A stretch of 64,000 nucleotides of DNA, from assembly GCF_016808095.1 (NCBI RefSeq), contig NC_068980.1, forward strand, positions 15,751,388-15,815,387, written 5' to 3'. The stretch is from Vigna angularis. Taxonomy: Eukaryota; Streptophyta; Magnoliopsida; Fabales; Fabaceae. Made by a program: the position numbers and the translations under genes. Below are positions 1-11,623 of the stretch, piece by piece; position 1 is the first letter of the stretch; every line of letters begins with the position of its first letter. The notes beneath the pieces were generated by a model. It was not told where the DNA came from, ran no database searches, and worked only from the letters and a program-made list of their open reading frames with translations.

Positions 1-390
1 GCAGGACTTATTGGATTTGTGCATTGTATTTACTTAGTTTGAAATTTTGAAGACCGAATTAGCCTTCGCTTAGTTGGGTGATTCGTTTTGGATTTGAATT
101 AGAGTAGTGTGTACTTGTTGTTAATATGTGATTGGAAGCATAGTAATTGAGTTAATGACCAAACGTTTTAATTCTGTATTTGAAACCATTTTTTTTTACA
201 TTTTTGTTTGCATTCGTGTCTTATTTAAGTTCTTTTGCATTCACAAACTGTTCACCAACCCCCCTCACTATGTGTTCGACCTATTACCTGAGCAACATTT
301 GGTCCCTTAGAGATGACCTAGGAGTCACTTCCTAGTGTATACTGCATTCTTAAATGCACATCAAATTTGTATGGGGTCCAACCTCCATCA
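1..390 (+). mobile_element. 3' part of a gypsy LTR (left end outside window)
   Basis: The stretch ends in ACCTCCATCA directly before a primer-binding site, as an LTR does. Its last part, including the phrase CACATCAAATTTGTATGGG, recurs at the right ends of two other LTRs in the window (near 20930 and 53640), so all three belong to one LTR family. It lies in plus orientation. Only the 3' portion is inside the window. Confidence is good because the primer site and the three-way similarity agree. Confidence 0.8.
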
Positions 391-396
391 AATTTT

Positions 397-415
397 TGGC
401 GCCGTTGCTTGGGAC
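397..415 (+). other. Primer-binding site, tRNA-Asp type
   Basis: TGGCGCCGTTGCTTGGGAC follows the LTR end after six bases. It is a variant of the TGGCGCCGTTGCCGGGGA primer site used by Athila/Tat-group gypsy elements, where the 3' end of tRNA-Asp primes minus-strand DNA. The family assignment is established knowledge; the exact tRNA is inferred. Confidence 0.75.
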
Positions 416-452
416 CAACGGTTCGGTTTTAGGTCTTTTGTTGTGTTAGTGT

Positions 453-801
453 GTGGTATCTCTACATTTTCCCCTATCTCCATCACTACAAAATCAACTA
501 GGAATTGGAGTTTATCTATCTGAACCACAACATCTTCCACTACTCCATAAGGATGCTTGATGGACCTATCCGCCATTTGCAACACCATTCTTGAGGGTTT
601 GACCTCCAGACCACCAATCTTATGTAAGTCAATTAGAGTCTTCCCTATATCATGATTCCTAATGGTACAAGGGATATTGAAACTTCTCGGATCTTTTAAT
701 TTGGGAGGGAGAGTCTTCTGCATAATGGCACTGCAATTGCCCTGCACTTCAATTGTTTCCTCATCTAAATACTTCTTCTTCTTGTTGAGGAATTGATTCA
801 A
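453..801 (-). pseudogene. Retroelement protease fragment, truncated and fused to an opposite-strand LTR
   Basis: The minus-strand reading frame matches the Athila-like protease decoded at 14871-15767: a KDPRSFNIPCTI-like segment, then LEVKPSRMVLQMADRS, then QFLVDFVVMEIGENVEIP. The active-site stretch (DLGSSVNLIP in the intact copy) is collapsed to DLHKIGG, so the catalytic DLG is lost by a short internal deletion. The frame leaves homology near 453, where the plus-strand primer site and leader begin, and continues only as an artefact to 388. The ILGRPF segment expected next is missing. The gene is dead; it belongs with the gag fragments just upstream in its reading direction. Confidence 0.75.
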
Positions 802-942
802 GTACTTAGCATAGGCAGGAATTTCCTAGAGTGCTTCAGTTAAGGGCATAGTAATCTCCAATTGCTTGAAGATCTCCATGAAACACCCAAATTGTTTCTC
901 TTTTTCAGTCTTTGAAAAGCTTTTTGGATAAGGAAGAGGCTT

Positions 943-1275
943 CTAAATTATTTTTTTCTTTTTCTTCTCTTCCTCTTCTTCTTTTTCTCTCCCCTCATCT
1001 TTCTCCTTTTCTTTTTTTTCACTTTCTTCTTTTTCACTCAACCTCTCTTTTTCTTTTCTCTCTATTTTTCTCTCATCTAACACCTTGCCACTTCTAGTAA
1101 TAATAGCTCTACACTCCTCCCTCGGGGTAACTTCAGTATTAGCCCCAAAATCTTCAATCTTCTTAACTATTTGACCAACTTGTGTCTCCAGCCTTCCAAT
1201 TGCAGCTTCAATGCTTTTGTGATTAGAGTTAGATACTTGCATAAACTGTTGAAGTGTGTCATCTAGTTTTGCCAT
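943..1275 (-). pseudogene. Gag-protease linker with charged Lys/Glu tail
   Basis: The frame reads MAKLDDTLQQFMQVSN, then a helical stretch (AAIGRLETQVGQIVKKIED), then GANTEVTPREECRAI, then a long run of alternating Glu and Lys. The same order occurs at 14500-14802 in the full-length element (ETLQQFIQKTE, NLEIQMGQITKQLEE, GANTEVNPREECK, Glu/Lys tail), so this is the C-terminal portion of the same type of gag polyprotein. The Glu/Lys tail makes a strong polypyrimidine tract on the plus strand (about 945-1080). A short gap and a frame change separate it from the gag body at 1369. Confidence 0.7.
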
Positions 1276-1368
1276 TCTGTTAGATAAGGAGGGTTGTTGT
1301 TGTCATTGTTGTTGTTGTGGTCTATTGAATTGCCCAACCCTCCCTTGACCCATACTTAGGTGAGGTTT

Positions 1369-2396
1369 TCATTCTTGGTTGTAATTACCTGGACGAAATT
1401 GATTACCTTGACCCAAAAAATTGACTTCCTCTTGGGTAACTTCTGGCATAGCACATTGACCATTAATATGATCTCCACCACACAACTCACAAAGTTGTTG
1501 TTGAACTTGAGAAACGTTCTGCAACTCCCTTGGCAATTGAGAGATTTTTTTCATTAAAGTTTCCAGTTGTTGGGTCATAATCTTGTTTTGTGCCAACAGA
1601 GCATCTTGAGATTGTAATTGTAGAACTCCATTTTGTTGAAGTTGAGTTCTTTCACTATGCATCTCATTATCATTTGTAGCCATATTTTCAATCAAATCAT
1701 AGGCTTCCTCTAGAGTCTTGCACTTGATATTACCTCCAGCTGAGGTATCTAATATCAATTTAGTTTGTGAACTTAGACCTCCAAGGAATATAATGACTAC
1801 TGTAGGTTCATCAAAACCATGAGTGGGCGTCTTTCTCAACAAGCCTTTAAAGCGGTCCATGCTTGACCTAATGTTTCATCCATGCCCTGGTTGAAAGAAG
1901 AAATTTCGTGCTTACCTTTGTTCACCTTTGACTGTGGGAAGCATTTGTTCATATACATTGCAACCACGACTTCGCACTCAGTAAAGTTGTTTTCTGGAAA
2001 AGAGTTCAACCACATCTTAGCATTGCCTCCCAAAGAGAAAGGAAACAAGTTCAATCTAATAGCTTCATTTGGCACACCATTGATCTTCACAGTATTGCAT
2101 ATCTCATTGAATATGGTCAGATGCTCATATGGATTTTCATGTGATAATTCATTGAATTGGTTGCTCTTCACTAGTTGAATCAAAGCAGGCTTCATATCCA
2201 TATTTGCAGCATTAACCCTCGGCCTTGCAATGCTATTAAAATGAAGAGGGCCAATAGCTGTTGCATAATTTGTCAGGGTACGTCTACTATTATGCTCTTC
2301 AGCCATATTTTTTGTTTCCTGGTCAGATCTTTGAGATGAAGGCTGTAAAAGAATCTCACGAGAAGGGAAAGTTCTTTGGACGTCTTGTTCCTCCAT
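1369..2396 (-). pseudogene. Athila/Tat-like gag, broken
   Basis: Two overlapping minus-strand frames (2396-1836 and 1860-1369) together give one gag. The first has the capsid-like segment: RPRVNAANMDMKPALIQLVK, FNELSHENPYEHLTIFNEIC, LNLFPFSLGGNAKMWLNS. The second starts at FKGLLRKTPTHGFDEPTVV and ends with a knuckle-like CELCGGDHINGQC (CX2CX3HX4C), which binds nucleic acid in related proteins. The frame changes around 1840-1860, so the gene is not intact. The order and sequence match gag at 13262-14802 and 35653-34481. Its own leader, primer site and LTR lie immediately to the right. Confidence 0.85.
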
Positions 2397-2514
2397 TTCT
2401 TCTACTGTTGTCTAGACCTGCAAGAACATGTTCAGAAACTTTTGTGCTTCTAGTCCGAATTGTACCCTGCATACACTAGAGAACAAAACACTAGAGCACC
2501 TTTTAGCACTGACA

Positions 2515-2625
2515 GATAAAAAAGATAAAATTAAAGATAAAATAAAATTTAAAGATAAAAAAAGATAAAAAAGATAAAAATAAAAGATAAAAAGATAAAA
2601 TTAAAGATAAAGTCTAATCGATTAA
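2515..2625. repeat. A-rich (AAAGATAAAA)n leader tract
   Basis: An imperfect run of AAAGATAAAA units lies between the gag start and the primer site of the minus-strand element. The equivalent position in two other elements also carries a biased tract (TTTTATTTT-type at 13030-13200 on the plus strand; AAAAGATAAA-type at 35690-35790), so it is a family leader feature and not an unrelated microsatellite. Confidence 0.8.
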
Positions 2626-2656
2626 GAATCACATAAAATTATAGTTTAAACCACGA

Positions 2657-2675
2657 GTCCCCGACAACGGCGCCA
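2657..2675 (-). other. Primer-binding site, tRNA-Asp type (minus)
   Basis: Read on the minus strand this is TGGCGCCGTTGTCGGGGAC, six bases downstream of the LTR terminus at 2682. It fixes the orientation of the element to its left and the boundary of the LTR to its right. Confidence 0.85.
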
Positions 2676-2681
2676 AAAACT

Positions 2682-4003
2682 TGTTAAGACATCGACAAGT
2701 GTACCGAATCGTATCAAGTAATATAAAATGGTAAGACCAAGTATTGTATCCTAGAAGACTCACGACACTAGACAATTGTGTAATAACTTAACTAATTAAG
2801 ACTGGAAAAATATTTTGTTGGTTTTTAAATGCAAAGGCAACAAAAGTAAATATGAATGCAAATTGATCAATTGAGGCTAAAACACAATAATGAATGGATG
2901 ATGTGGATAATATGAGATGATAATGTTGTCGGGGTTTAGATTTCACCTAGTTTACTCTCATGCATATAAGAACTCATCTTCTTCATTAAATTGTTAACGT
3001 CACTTGCTAAAGTACTTAAAACTCGATCCCTCGGCGAAGAAAGCCTATCCTTAATTACTAGACCACAATCCCTTGCATCCCCAATAATTAATTCTGTATA
3101 AGGATTAGAAGCTTAAGACCATCCCTGGGCCATATTGCCTTTGGGAGCAATTCTCCAGATCAGGGTTTCCCCATATGTCTCCATATCACGAAAACCAATA
3201 ATCATGTCATGAATGAGTTAAACATAACAAGCATAGAGCAAAGAAGAATAACCCTAACAATAAATGAAAGAATCATAAATAAATAAGATTCAATTCAAAT
3301 ACATAAGAGTTCAGAGGTTACATCTTCCCTAACAACAAATAAGGTTTAGTAGTCCATTACCATGGAGAAAATACATGAACAATGGAATGGAAGAGATAGA
3401 AAAACCCTAGAAACTGAAGAGGAGAGCTCCCACATCCCTAAATTTGCCTCAAAGGGGAGAAAAGTTTGTTTTTGTGCTCAAGACATCAAGAGATACCAAC
3501 CTTAGGTCGTGCAAGTCCTTAAATAGGGCTGAATTTGATCATGGGCCAACATCGCGAGCGCTCAGCACCCTAAGTGGGGACAACCAGGCGAACCTGTGAG
3601 AAAACTGGTGCTCAACGCCCCTCAGAGGGCGCCCAGGGGGTGTGTGGGAGAAAGCTGGCACTCAGCGCCCTTTACTGGGGCGCCCGGGCGCCCAACAGCA
3701 AAAACACTAGTACCTAGCGCCATTAATAGGCACCCATGAGGCTTGCGTGACCTCCTGTGCTCCTTTTTGATGCTTTAACATTCCCTCTTGAATTCCAACT
3801 CCTTGATACTTTTGCTCTTCTTCCAAATCATACTAATAACCTACAAAATCAAGGGAAATTAGTGATAAAATCATCAAGTATACCATCTACTCACTAATTC
3901 ACAAAACTATACTAAAAACATGAGTTCAAGCAAACTTCTAAGTCCAAAAAGTGTTGATTTAGTATTAAAATTGCATCACAAATAATGGTATTTTCAACCC
4001 ATA
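2682..4003 (-). mobile_element. 5' LTR of minus-strand gypsy element, outer end eroded
   Basis: Read on the minus strand the LTR ends CTTGTCGATGTCTTAACA next to the primer site, and its body shows the landmarks of the other LTRs of this family (GATACGATTCGG, TCTTACCATTTTA, GTGAGTC). A TATA-like CTATTTAAGG lies near 3517-3526, with GC-rich inverted motifs (GCGCTCAGCGCCC type) at 3550-3730. The outer end should read GATAACAGTTGAAAA but is degraded near 4000, so no target duplication can be read. No matching second LTR is in the window. Confidence 0.75.
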
Positions 4004-7000
4004 TGAGCTACCCTTACTATGTAATATATCTTTAGTTTCTTCTTCAATTTTTTTTTATTGACATATTTAAAACCATTACTATTTAATAGTTTTTCAATTT
4101 CTTTCCTCTTGTTACCGAACAATCCTTTGCTTCTTCCCATCGTGAACCCTAGCCACGCCATTCAACCCTCACCGTTCGGTGACGAAGTGCACTCACCACC
4201 CACAGTAACGAGATTTTGGAGCAATGCTCTCATTGGAATCACAAACATGTCCTCTTCTTTACCATAGAATTTTTTTTTTGAGTGAGAAAACAATTTTTTT
4301 GCTAAATAGAAAATTAACTTAAGTACCCTCTAATTATATTTGGTAAAAAATACGGCTTTGTATTATTTTACTCATAGAGGATGATAGCCCCTTTTCAATT
4401 ATTCATGAAATATACAATTGTTATTCTTGGTTTATTTTTCTGCATTTTTATGTGCACTTCATTTTATTCACCCTTTTGGATATTACACTTGTTATGTCTA
4501 TTGGTGGGTTCTTTTAAAATCTGCATGACTAATCTGTTTGTTTACTTTGTGATGTCCTTTGGTTAGATTATAGTTTATTGGAGGAGGTGAAGAGGGCGCT
4601 GAATCTGCTAAGAGAATGAGATCTAAGTATGCAACCAAAAGTTCCTCTCAAACTTTTTAACAAGCCTCATTGAATGACTATTTTAGATAAACATACATAA
4701 CATAATGAAGGGGACCATAGCTCAAGACATAGATTTTTGTGTTGCGTTGCTTGAGCCCATCCCTTAAAAATTGTCACTCGCTCGCTCGCTCAACCTCATC
4801 CTAGAACATAACCTGTAAAACTCAAAATCATCAATTCAACAAAGCAAAACCTTCACTTTAACCAAACCAAAAACTTTCCCGATCTGACATTCAAAACATT
4901 TTTCAAAGTTCAAAACCACCTCCATGCTTCAAACTAGTTCAAAAACTCACAAACTAAAAATGACGTTGCAACAGTTGCCCCAATAGATCCTTCGATTCCC
5001 TGAATCATGAAAATTAAAAAAACAATATCTAAAATCGCAAAAATTTAATAATCTCCCTTTCGAGTTCTAAACTTGAGAAACCAACAAAATCAAAAACTCG
5101 AACCTCACCCAAGATTTCATCTCGACAACTTTCCCATTCATCTAATGCTCAGTAACCAATTAAGCACAAAAGAAAAGAAAGAAGCAACAAAGAAAGCAGA
5201 GCTGGAAGCAAACACCACCTAGTGAAGTTTCTTGACCGATCCAGAACCACAGACATTTAAAGAAACAAACCCAAAAACTCAAAAAGAGTATGAAGCAATC
5301 CTCGATCAAGTACAAACCCAAAAATTCTACTTTCAAAAGCTTAGGGAGTAGTATTCATTCCTTTCTTCCTGGGTGCAGCCTTGGTACTTGATCCAAAATC
5401 ACCATGTTAGCCAAAACCCTAAACCAGTGCCCAAATTTAAACACTCAAATAATCAACTGATTATACCCTCCTGAAAACGCTCTTTAATATGCGAGGCACA
5501 TGACACATGTACGTCATCCATCCAATTCGAGTGGTCTTTCTCCTAATAGCATGTATGCTCCAGTTATCCAAAACCATCGACCAATGATTTTAGCTCTGAA
5601 GTTAGGGATTATGCTTATGAAAGAGTTGTACTTGAGGTGGAATTCTTTGAGGAGGTCAAGTTGGGTTAAGGATGGGGCCGATGAAGCTATTTCTGAAGAG
5701 TCATAGTTTCATGAGAGAGTTCAATGCGGATGAAAAATTTGTTTGAGATGGGGATCCATGAGGAGAAAACGTTTCACGTGAAGACAACAGGGAAAAAGGG
5801 TTCACACGTTTCAGAAAAACAAAAAGTAATGTGATAATTCTTTCGCCGACAAAATTTAACGCCGTTGTTTTTGGAGGACTAAATATTACAATTTCATTAA
5901 GGAAAATGATTAAAGTGAAACAAAGTTTGGAAGATAGACTAAACCCAACAACGTTTGATAGTTGAAAGACTAAAATCATATTTAATCCTTCTTAATTCCT
6001 TCTGAATAAAAAATTAACATTAAAATAAAAAAATTAAAAATTAAAAAAATCACTAATGATAAGTAATATGTGAGTTAACATCACATTTTTAAAAATAAAA
6101 AATCAATTTAAACTAAAAAAAAGCGGAAACCTATCAATTTTTTGAACAAATATAAAAACAAATAAAATATTTTAATCTATAATTTATCCACTGATTAAAT
6201 GAAGTTTAGGCTTTATTTCTTTTACAATAAACTCTTTATTATTATGAATTATGAATCTAACTCCTTTACACAATTATCAACATGCAATAAAAGTAAAAAA
6301 ATTACAATAAAATTCATATTATTCTCTTCTTTTCACTCTATTCATATACACCCAAACTATGTGGTTATTATTAATTAGAATCCAAGATATTCAAATTATC
6401 CAATTGCAAATTTAAATTTCAAATTAATATAAAAAGACATTAGTATAAAAAGGTATAAAGCTAATCCCATGAAAAAAATGTAAAAATTCGGAATGAAATT
6501 CATTTACAAAATGTTGAAATTGAAATCCATCTTAAATCCATTCCTAAAATAAATTATAAAATAATAGAAAAATAATGGAAACAAATCTAACAAATACCAT
6601 CATCTATGTTTTGACTAGTACAATTGGAACATAATGAATAAAATCATTTAAAATAATTTAAAATTATTTTAAATTAATCTAACACCAAATCAAACATATT
6701 TTTAAGACAAAGGTAATAGAATCAATCAACATAGTAACAAAGATGACAACTTTTTTTTATGGAATATATATTAATAAAGAATTTTAAATTTAATTCAATC
6801 CAAAAAATTAATTTATAAAGGGAAGTTTACATGGCATTTTATGTATAAATCTTTTTTTATTGGATGACATGAAACACAATAGTAATGATCCAAAAACTGA
6901 TTTACCTTTTTTTTATTTTTCATGAAAAACTTTTCGAAAGACAAGGAATCTGTTCCTTTTTCTGTCTGAGTTTTCTGGCAATGGTAGGCCAGTTTGCAGT

Positions 7001-7857
7001 TGCACACTGGCAAAACGACAACAATGACGCGTTAAACATAAAACACAATTTGGATGGAGCATTCAATGCAATCCCTTCTGCCCCTACGCCACAAAATTAA
7101 TTCATCACAAATTTATAAATACAGTTACATTAGCATGTTGTGCGTAGTTTAAATTTCGTTAGCTGTGTCTGATATTGAACTGATAGACATGTGAGATCAA
7201 CACATCAGGTTGATGTCCCAGTTGTATTAGAAATTAGAATCCAATTTTAGGTGTGGAGTGGGGTTTGTGTGGTGCTCATGATTCCTCAGCCTTGCAAACA
7301 CAACTTTTATTGGACATGCTTCAAGGACTTTCTCATAAAGGCCGTATAGGGCTAAACTAAAGCTGCTTGGTCCTTAGTTCTCATGTGCTGGTGGACTCCA
7401 TATCCCACATGCATTTATGCTATATTCAATGTTCTTACACCAATCACTTCATCAACTTAACTTTACAATTTACACATTGCTATAGTTTTCTTATGAATAT
7501 TATTTCGGAGTATACGTTCGAGGTAAATCTCTAATATCGAGAAAGTAGTTGGGTTCAAAATTTATTTATGCTTAAAGTTTCTTGTAGTCGATCGTCCAAA
7601 CCGTTTGGAGGACACCTATAGAAGATACTTCGATATCAAAACCAGTTTAAGGTTTCACAGTTCAAATATTCACGGTGTAGTAAATATAATCATTTAACTC
7701 CTTATTTCAAACCTATATTTATAGATTTCAGAATGGTCGTTTGATTTCCAACTACCTAATTATGGCCCAATTAGTGGTAACCACACTTTAGCTTAAGTTG
7801 TTTACCATTAAAGTTAATTGTCCTAAGAGTTGACCTATCAATAAGACTCTGTGACTG
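4004..7857. other. AT-rich region without supported gene
   Basis: No reading frame here has recognisable homology, and the short ORFs do not look coding. A CT-rich stretch with a CGCT triplication lies near 4785. At 5500-5700 a frame gives MTHVRHPSNSSGLSPNS and a shift into the next frame at about 5590 continues as FSSEVRDYAYERVV up to a stop near 5667; this could be a decayed exon, but I do not recognise it. From 6000 to 7100 the sequence is mostly A/T with poly-A and poly-T runs. Around 7560-7860 lies moderately complex sequence of unknown origin. Confidence 0.5.
5820..5990 (-). repeat. One-sided terminal repeat remnant ('AAATATG..TTTAGTC' type)
   Basis: Read on the minus strand it begins AAGGATTAAATATGATTTTAG and continues with 'AGTC..' phrases in the style of the unit at 30845-31060. 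Such ends are common in legume DNA and are probably TIR or LTR remnants. No partner end was found, so the element class is unsure. Confidence 0.35.
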
Positions 7858-7948
7858 TCTACTACAAAAAAGAAGGGCATTACCGAAGGCCGTAATCCCT
7901 CGAAAACAGCCAAAAGTCGTCAGTAATGACCTATTACCGACGACTTAT
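7858..7948 (+). mobile_element. CACTA-type terminal remnant
   Basis: The sequence begins CTACTACAAAAAAGAAGGGC, close to the CACTACAA start of legume CACTA elements. It is followed by short repeats built on ATTACCGACGAC / CGTCAGTAATGACC, typical of CACTA subterminal repeats. After about 90 bp it stops and the gypsy pol frame begins, so only one end is present. Either a CACTA element was truncated by later rearrangement or its end was carried in. Confidence 0.5.
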
Positions 7949-8266
7949 CGACCAGAAGATGGAGATAAATATGTTACCATCACATTTGAAGTATGTTTTC
8001 TTAGAAGAAGATGGAACGAAGCGAGTTATCATTAGTAATTCTTTGCTTCCTAAAGAAGAAGAAAAGTTGGTAGAAATATTGAAAGCCAACAAAGAAGCTA
8101 TTGGATGGTCAATATCAGATCTCAAAGGTATAAGCCCAACTTATTGCATGCACAAAATCTTTATGGAGGATGACTATAGACCAAATGCTCAACCACAGAG
8201 AAGATTAAATCCAATGATGAAGGAGGTGGTTAGAAAAGAAGTATTGAAGCTTCTGGAAGTTGGCAT
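7949..8266 (+). pseudogene. Gypsy pol, N-terminal reverse transcriptase segment
   Basis: The plus frame carries LPSHLKYVFLEE, ISNSLLPKEEEKLVEILK, NKEAIGWSISDLKGISPTYC and PQRRLNPMMKEVVRKEVLKL, the linker and first part of the reverse transcriptase domain of Athila/Tat-like gypsy polyproteins. The frame is interrupted after KLLEVGI by solo LTR material, with GGCAT duplicated on both sides (8262-8266 and 10866-10870). Pol resumes at 10866. Gag, protease and 5' LTR of this old element are absent upstream. Confidence 0.85.
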
Positions 8267-10865
8267 TGTTTATCCCTCGGCAACTGTAACCGAATCGTAT
8301 CAAGTAATAAACATGGTAAGACCAAGTATCGTTTTCCTAAAGGACCACGACCTAGACAGTTATGTGATTTGTTGATTATCTAAGACTTGTGACCAAATTC
8401 TTGTAGGTTTAAATGCAAAATATTGAAAAGTAAATATGAATGCATGTATTGATCAATGGAAAAGAAGAAGTGATGACAAATTTATGAACACTGAAAACGG
8501 CGCCACAAACTTGTTTAACCCTCGGCAAGTGTGACCGAATCGTATCAAGTAATAAAACTAGGTAAGACCAAGTATCATTTTCCCAAAGGACTCACGGCCT
8601 AGTCAGTTATCTGATTTGTTGATTATTTTAGACTTGTGAACGATTGATTGTAGGTTTTAAATGCAAAAGACAGAAATTAAATATGTATGAATGAATTTGA
8701 TCAATGGCAAAAAGAGTAAAACAAACACGTAATGAATGATATGGATGAGTATGTTGTTGGGGTTATCAATTTCATCTTATCCACTCTCATATACTTTTAG
8801 GAATTCATCAATCTTTTCATCAATGTTAATGCCACTCTCTAAATTACCTTGTCAAGAAGGCCTATCCTTAATTACGAGTTCATACAATTCCTAGCATTCC
8901 TAGTAATTAGTTCTGAAGTGCAGGAGCTTAAAGGCAACCAATATGCTATCGGGAGAAATTCCCCGGATCTAGACTTCCCCGTACGTTCCCATATGGACAA
9001 AATCAATGATCATGACAATGAATGAGTTAAACAATGCAAGCATTAAGCAAAGAGGAAAAACCCTAACTACTGATGAAAGAAAGCATGTATCTCAAATAAG
9101 ATGTTTAAACACAAATTCTATATATGACAGTTTCACAAGATTACATTGATCCCCCAACAACAATACAAGGCTTAGTTCACCATATTCATGTAGAATCTAG
9201 ATGAACAATAATGAAAGATTGAAAGATAAAACCCTAGAAAGGTAGAGAGGTAGCCTGAGCATCCAAGATCTTCCTTCAAAGGGGTGGAAAAGAGAGTGTT
9301 TGCATCGTCCCAGCCAAAGATACAAACCCTAGGAACACCTAAAGCTTATATACTATTCGTAAAATTACAGAAAATTAGGCCCAAGCCCAAAATAGTGCCG
9401 CTCAGCGGTAAACTACCGCTCAGCGGTAAGTGCGCGAGTTCGTTTCTTCCCCTTAGCGGCCTTTTCACCCCTCAGCGGAGCCAACGTAGGTTTCTGAGTG
9501 CCGCTCAGCGGTAAACTGCCGCTGAGCGGTGGTTGCGGCTTCTCCTTTTGCACTTTTTAATGTCTTTTATGATTCCATTCCTATCCTTCTTCACTTCTTT
9601 CACCAAATTCACCTTAAAACTTGAATAAAACACTAAAATCAAGCATAAACCTGTCCAGCTCTCTTATTTCTAAAAATATAACCAAAAGCATGATTTCAAG
9701 CTAGTTTCTAAGTATTAAAGGTTGCTTTTAGTATCAAATTTAAGCATGAAAATAACAGTTTTTCAACTGTTATCAAGAAGCAAAACACGTGAATTGAAAT
9801 ATATGATGAGTATGTTGTTGGGGTTTATCAATTTCATCCTATCCACTCTCATGTATTCAAGAATTCATCTTTCTTCATTAATGGTAATGAAACTCTCTAA
9901 ATTACCCTTAAACCCGATGTCTCGGCGAAGAAAGCCTAATCACAATCACTAGTTTACAATGTTTTGTCTCCCTAGCAATTATTCATGCATTATAAAGCAC
10001 AGAAGCTTAAAAGCAACCAACCATCATATTCTTATGTTTAGGTTTATACTACTATTGGGAGAGACTCTCCAGATCTAGATTTCCCCGTATGTATCCATAT
10101 CGACAAAACCAATTATCATGCTATGAATGAGTTAAATAATGCAAGCATTAAGCAAAGGAGAAAAACCCTAACAATTAATGAAAGAAAACATATATATTAA
10201 AGAACAAATTCAATACATGAGAGTTTAAAAAGGATTACATTGATTCCCCAACAACAAAAGAAGTTTAGTTCACCATATTCATGGTGAAACTAGATGAAAT
10301 GCAATGAAAGAGTGAAAGATAAAACCCTAGAAAGGTGAGAAAGGAGCTTAGCATCAAAAATCCTCCTCCAAGGGGGTGAAAGAGTGTGTTTCTGCTTCGT
10401 TCCAACCAAAGATACTAACCCTAGAAAGACTAAAACCTTATATATACTTCTAAATATTACAGAAAAGTAACCCCAAGCCCATAAGAATGTCGCTCAACGG
10501 TAAATACCGCTCAGTGGTAAGTGTGTGACTTCTATTCTGGCCCTCTGCTGTAGTTTTGCCCCTCAACGGTGACTGCGGGTCTTCAAAGTGCTGCTCAGCG
10601 ATAAATGGCGCTGAGCGGTACTTGCGGCTTCTTCCTTTTATGCACTTTTTCTTCCTTTTCTGAATCCAACTCCTAGCTCCTTCACTTCTTTCACTCAATT
10701 CATCTTAAAACCTGCAAAAACAAAGAAATCAATCATAAAACCTGTCCAACTCTCTTATTTCCAAAACTTCAACAAAAACATGATTTCAAGCTAGTTTATA
10801 AGTCATAAAGGTTGTCTTTAAGGTCAAATTTAAGTATAAATATAACAGTTTTTCAACTATTATCA
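8267..10865 (-). mobile_element. Solo LTR 'a' inserted in pol, itself split by solo LTR 'b'
   Basis: A minus-orientation LTR occupies 8267-8471 and 9781-10865 (about 1290 bp when the insert is removed). Plus-strand ends are TGTTTATCCCTCGG and TTTTTCAACTATTATCA. GGCAT flanks it on both sides in the pol gene, a 5-bp target duplication. No internal retroelement sequence remains, so it is a solo LTR left by recombination between two LTRs. The TATA box (minus) is near 10438, with CCGCTNAGCGG-type motifs at 10490-10625 upstream of it. Confidence 0.85.
8472..9775 (-). mobile_element. Solo LTR 'b' nested in LTR 'a'
   Basis: This 1304-bp LTR starts TGATGACAAATTTATG and ends CAACTGTTATCA on the plus strand, the exact reverse of the LTR ends of the full element at 11624-20765. 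AGAAG flanks it at 8467-8471 and 9776-9780. It therefore belongs to the same subfamily as the full-length element and entered LTR 'a' later. Near its left end it carries a primer-site-like AACGGCGCCACAAAC, a hallmark of this subfamily. Palindromic CCGCTNAGCGG motifs lie at about 9398-9532, upstream of its minus-strand TATA. Confidence 0.9.
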
Positions 10866-11286
10866 GGCATCATATATCCAATTTCTGACAGTGAATGAGT
10901 CAGTCCAGTACAAGTAGTGCCAAAGAAAGGTGGGATGACAGTAATCTACAATTAGAAGAATGAGCTTATTCCTACTAGGACTGTTACTGGATGGCGAATG
11001 TGCATTGATTACATGAAGTTGAATAAGGCTACTAGGAAGGATCATTTTCCTCTTCCTTTTATGGATCAAATGTTGGAAAGACTGGTAGGACAAGCTTTTT
11101 ATTGCTTTCTGGATGGATACTCTGGATACAATCAAATTGTGGTAGATCCAAAAGACCAAGAGAAGACGACATTCACATGTCCTTTTGGTATCTTTGCCTA
11201 TAGAAAGATGCCTTTTGGTGTCATACAAATCTTGTGCTTAATTGGGAGAAATGTCATTTTATGGTAATAGAAGGAATTGTGTTAGG
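10866..11286 (+). pseudogene. Gypsy pol, reverse transcriptase core
   Basis: After the GGCAT repeat the frame resumes (IIYPISDSE, a stop, then VSPVQVVPKK) and continues with CIDYMKLNKATRKDHFPLPF, MDQMLERL and FCFLDGYSGYNQI-type sequence (here FYCFLDGYSGYNQIVV), the first catalytic block of reverse transcriptase. It runs to TCPFGIFAYRKMPFGV. The segment with the second catalytic block (the YMDD-like box) is missing: the frame jumps from MPFGV to the NWEKCHF-like region (about 11240-11280). It is therefore internally deleted as well as interrupted. The next insertion starts at 11287 after TTAGG. Confidence 0.85.
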
Positions 11287-11623
11287 TGACGAGTCCATAT
11301 TTTCTTGACTTCACTTAGTTTATTGTGCTAGAATTAATCAGGAAATTGTGTTTAAATGTCCGATATTTTTCCATTTTTCCTAATTGTGCTTAATTTGACC
11401 AGAAATTCTTATTTTAACTAATTTGAATTATCTGAGTTAATTATTTTCATCATTGATTGCAGGAAAAATTTTGGAGATACATTTTGGGACATTAGGAAGA
11501 ATGCCAAATAAATTCAAGACTCTCCAGTTCGGGTTATTATTTTCATCGACTTTATTGTTGTCTATTATGTTTGGTTGTGATATATTAGTTGTAATGTTAG
11601 CTTAAGTTAGTTGGGTTGGTCAT

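Noticed and set aside
5500..5706. Host gene exon near 5.5-5.7 kb
   Set aside because: A plausible-looking peptide appears only when the frame is shifted; no homologue recognised and no splice context.
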